Below are positions 31,662 through 33,683 of a stretch of 33,683 nt of DNA, piece after piece (the stretch's first letter is position 1; each line of letters starts with the position of its first letter). The notes under the pieces were generated by a model that saw only the letters and a program-made list of their open reading frames with translations, had not been told where the DNA came from and did not search any database. Source of the DNA: Chitinophagales bacterium (GTDB lineage Bacteria > Bacteroidota > Bacteroidia > Chitinophagales > UBA2359); contig JAEUUX010000035.1 in NCBI GenBank assembly GCA_016787295.1, positions 1-33,683 of the forward strand. The letters are read 5' to 3'. Both the position numbers and the translations under genes were made by a program.

Positions 31662-32906
31662 ATGAATCAGTCTCCGCATCATGCCAGTACGGCTGCCATT
31701 GTTGCCATTGTCGTTGTAGCGGCTTTGGGTTATTTTGTTGATATCTATGACTTAATTTTGTTTAGTGTTGTTCGCATCAAAAGTTTAAAAGACTTGGGCG
31801 TTACCGATGTGACCAATGTTGGCATGTCACTCATCAGTTGGCAGATGTGGGGCATGTTGATAGGTGGTTTGTTGTGGGGTATTTGGGGAGACAAGCGGGG
31901 GCGTTTATCTGTGCTTTTCGGATCTATTTTGCTCTATTCGCTTGCCAATATTGTCAATGCTTATGTAGGACAATTTGGCTTTGGCGACCCTGTGGTGCAA
32001 TACAAAATATTGCGTTTTATTGCAGGTATTGGTTTGGCGGGCGAATTGGGAGCGGGTATTACCTTAGTCAATGAAGTGATGTCGAAAGAATTGCGGGGTT
32101 ATGGCGTGACGATTGTGGCAACAGTTGGTTTGACGGGTGCTATTGCTGCCTATTGGGTGAATGCCACTTTTGATTGGCGAACGGCTTATTTGGTAGGTGG
32201 AGGCTTGGGTCTATTGTTGTTGATATTGCGTATTTCGGTGGCGGAATCGGGTATGTTTCGCCATGCAGAACAAACCTCCGTTTCGCGCGGCAATTTGTTG
32301 ATGTTATTACAAAATCCTCAAAGGGCGTGGCGTTATTTGTGCTGCATTCTGATTGGTTTGCCAACGTGGTTTGTCATTGGCATTTTAGCTTCTTTTTCAC
32401 CCGAATTTGGCAAAGCCTTTGGCATGACCGAGCCTATTGAGGCGGGAAAAGTAGTGATGTGGGCGTATGTAGGTTTGGTGCTGGGCGATTTGATGAGTGG
32501 CGTTTTAAGTCAGTGGTTACAAAGCCGCAAAAAAGTCATGTTGCTATTCCACACCTTATCGCTGCTTAGTATTGTTTATTTTCTTTCGTCGGGCAACATT
32601 TCGCTACAAAATCTCTATTTCAAAGCGGTTTTGCTGGGCTTGGGTGTGGGATATTGGGCGATTTTTGTCACCATAGCCTCCGAACAGTTTGGCACTAATG
32701 TGCGTGCCTTAGTCACCACGACCGTCCCCAATTTTGTGCGTGGCGCTTTACCGCTTATTACGCTATTGTTTAAGTTTTTTAGTGGTACACAAGGCGTTAT
32801 ATCGGCGGGTTTTATGGTGGGAGGCATTACTTTGGCGATTGCCATGACCGCTCTCTATTTTGTGCCTGAAACCTTTGGTAAAGATTTGAATTATATCGAG
32901 AAATAA
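31662..32906 (+). CDS. MFS transporter
   Basis: A 414-aa inner-membrane protein with 10-12 predicted membrane segments. The first segment leads into GYFVDIYDLILFSVVR (23-38), common to MFS carriers of organic acids and sugars. The loop after segment 2 has GIWGDKRGRLS (73-83), the MFS motif A (G-x-x-x-D-R/K-x-G-R). RFIAGIGLAGELGAGITLVNEVM is the segment-4 signature. The second half starts after a cytoplasmic loop at about residue 205. The final residues VPETFGKDLNYIEK match sugar/metabolite-type MFS ends. The substrate cannot be named. It stands alone, with its own promoter and a terminator after it. Confidence 0.9.
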   Translation: MNQSPHHASTAAIVAIVVVAALGYFVDIYDLILFSVVRIKSLKDLGVTDVTNVGMSLISWQMWGMLIGGLLWGIWGDKRGRLSVLFGSILLYSLANIVNAYVGQFGFGDPVVQYKILRFIAGIGLAGELGAGITLVNEVMSKELRGYGVTIVATVGLTGAIAAYWVNATFDWRTAYLVGGGLGLLLLILRISVAESGMFRHAEQTSVSRGNLLMLLQNPQRAWRYLCCILIGLPTWFVIGILASFSPEFGKAFGMTEPIEAGKVVMWAYVGLVLGDLMSGVLSQWLQSRKKVMLLFHTLSLLSIVYFLSSGNISLQNLYFKAVLLGLGVGYWAIFVTIASEQFGTNVRALVTTTVPNFVRGALPLITLLFKFFSGTQGVISAGFMVGGITLAIAMTALYFVPETFGKDLNYIEK

Positions 32907-32989
32907 AGCACCAGCGTTTCAGAGGCTAATAAAATGCGTATAAGCTAAGAATTTGGAGCAGCTTAAAAATTTTGTGCGAGAACAAATAT

Positions 32990-33028
32990 AAACCCCCTTT
33001 TGGAGACAAGACTTCCAAAAGGGGGTTT
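32990..33028. terminator. Terminator after the MFS gene
   Basis: Perfect 15-bp stem AAACCCCCTTTTGGA / TCCAAAAGGGGGTTT (32990-33004 with 33014-33028), nine-base loop, TTTT at the end. It lies 83 bases after the stop codon. Confidence 0.85.
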
Positions 33029-33611
33029 TGTGTGGGAGTGTGGGGTTGTGTAAAAAATCTTTTGTGCAACTTTACTAAGCAGACCTTTGGTGTATAATAT
33101 TGTTAATGTGGACAATATTAGTAATGTACCAATGAAAAATTAGGTATGACTAATAAAAATGGGGTTTAATCCCTACCTTATAAAGAAATATCACCAACCC
33201 CAAAGGGCTAAAATGCTTATAGCAAGAGCAGCTTTGCAAAATAATATTGCAGCGGCTGTAATGTGCAATATATCACCCCTTCGGGCTTTTTGTTTTTTGC
33301 TAATGCTTATCATTGCTACAATAGTTACACCCTTTTAGGATTTTTCAGACTGTTGGTTTTGGGAACAAAATTTTGGTCAACTGCTATTATACAGCAATTA
33401 GCCCAAACTATATAGCAATGAATTTGTAATGATAATAATACCAAACCAAATCCAAACCAATAAAACAGTTAAGATTAGCACAAAATTGAGATAAAACACT
33501 ATATATACACTGTTGTGTACAATCGCCATTTTTGACACTTAGTAGTTCTTCAATTTAATACTGTCGGGTATAAACTTAGTTTGGGTCAAAGCGTATAAAT
33601 ACCGTTTATTC
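33029..33611. other. Long non-coding stretch with palindromic dispersed repeats
   Basis: No gene. It holds TGTGGGAGTGTGGGGTTGTG (33031-33050), close to the reverse complement of the ACACAAACCCCACACC element of the left array. A 9-bp inverted repeat TAATATTGT/ACAATATTA lies at 33095-33120. Three TCACC/TTACAC-led palindromes with CCCAAAGGG, CCCCTTCGGG and CCCTTTTAGG cores are at about 33191, 33272 and 33325. The rest is AT-rich. Confidence 0.6.
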
Positions 33612-33642
33612 TTGCCTATATGAGTTGAAAGTTGTACCTTTG
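33612..33642 (+). promoter_or_regulatory. Promoter of the gene at the right edge
   Basis: TTG at 33612-33614, 20 bases, then TACCTTTG at 33635-33642. It is a strong match to the Bacteroidota promoter, followed after about 30 bases by an ATG. Confidence 0.65.
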
Positions 33643-33673
33643 CACTAGACAATAACCGATTAAAAATAATTGT

Positions 33674-33683
33674 ATGGCAAAGG
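33674..33683 (+). CDS. Start of a gene cut by the window edge
   Basis: ATG GCA AAG G at the end of the window, placed correctly behind a good promoter. Only Met-Ala-Lys is visible, so the product cannot be named. Confidence 0.5.

Noticed and set aside
1-33683. tRNA, rRNA or riboswitch genes
   Set aside because: No cloverleaf with a T-loop motif, no rRNA segments and no known riboswitch core were recognised by eye; a covariance-model scan would be needed to exclude them fully.

Overview
The window reads as chromosomal DNA of a member of the Bacteroidota, probably a gliding saprospirian/cytophagian-type bacterium. Evidence: a clear gldJ gliding lipoprotein gene, several proteins ending in type IX secretion (T9SS) sorting domains of both type A (Por tail) and type B (CHU_C), SprB-like repeats, lipoproteins with an acidic stretch after the lipid-modified Cys, promoters of the Bacteroidota TTTG-N(19-20)-TAnnTTTG type and no obvious Shine-Dalgarno sequences. 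No rRNA, tRNA, CRISPR array, integrase or transposase gene was recognised.

Layout. Bases 1-2037 are non-coding and consist of nested tandem repeats: a 43-bp repeat at the left edge, then five long units built from 43-bp sub-repeats, TAACAAT-type heptamers and two small palindromes. From 2038 to 12299, on the plus strand, lie a lipoprotein alpha/beta hydrolase, an exported protein with one SprB-like domain and a giant (2621 aa) T9SS cargo protein with about 26 Ig-like repeats of about 70 aa. Strong hairpins separate it from a convergent carboxyltransferase gene (methylcrotonyl-CoA carboxylase beta type). A divergent beta-propeller T9SS protein follows, then gldJ, a lipocalin-like lipoprotein and trmN6 on the minus strand, and a small CoA-binding protein on the plus strand.

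Bases 20911-26794 hold three tandem paralogous minus-strand genes for secreted leucine-rich-repeat proteins (13, 13 and 17 full 22-aa repeats, one fibronectin-III-like domain, type A sorting tail). The intergenic DNA between them is duplicated too. A CNT-family nucleoside transporter gene lies upstream of them.

The most interesting part is 28479-30360. A gene there encodes TIR, one membrane segment and an FGE/C-type-lectin-like domain. Its last 30 or so codons look like the variable region of a diversity-generating retroelement (DGR) target: substitutions cluster at codons that would be AAC/AAT in a template, inside an invariant RGGxW...CR...GFR frame. A large imperfect hairpin and a 29-bp direct repeat of the gene's own start follow. 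No reverse transcriptase or template repeat is in the window, so a DGR would have to act from elsewhere. The right end holds an SpsF-type nucleotidyltransferase, a GC-rich dispersed repeat, an MFS transporter, another stretch of palindromic repeats and the first codons of a further gene.

Taken together the window is a surface-protein region: T9SS cargo (giant adhesin, propeller, LRR proteins), one gliding/T9SS component (GldJ), and a possible TIR sensor-effector, interspersed with housekeeping enzymes.
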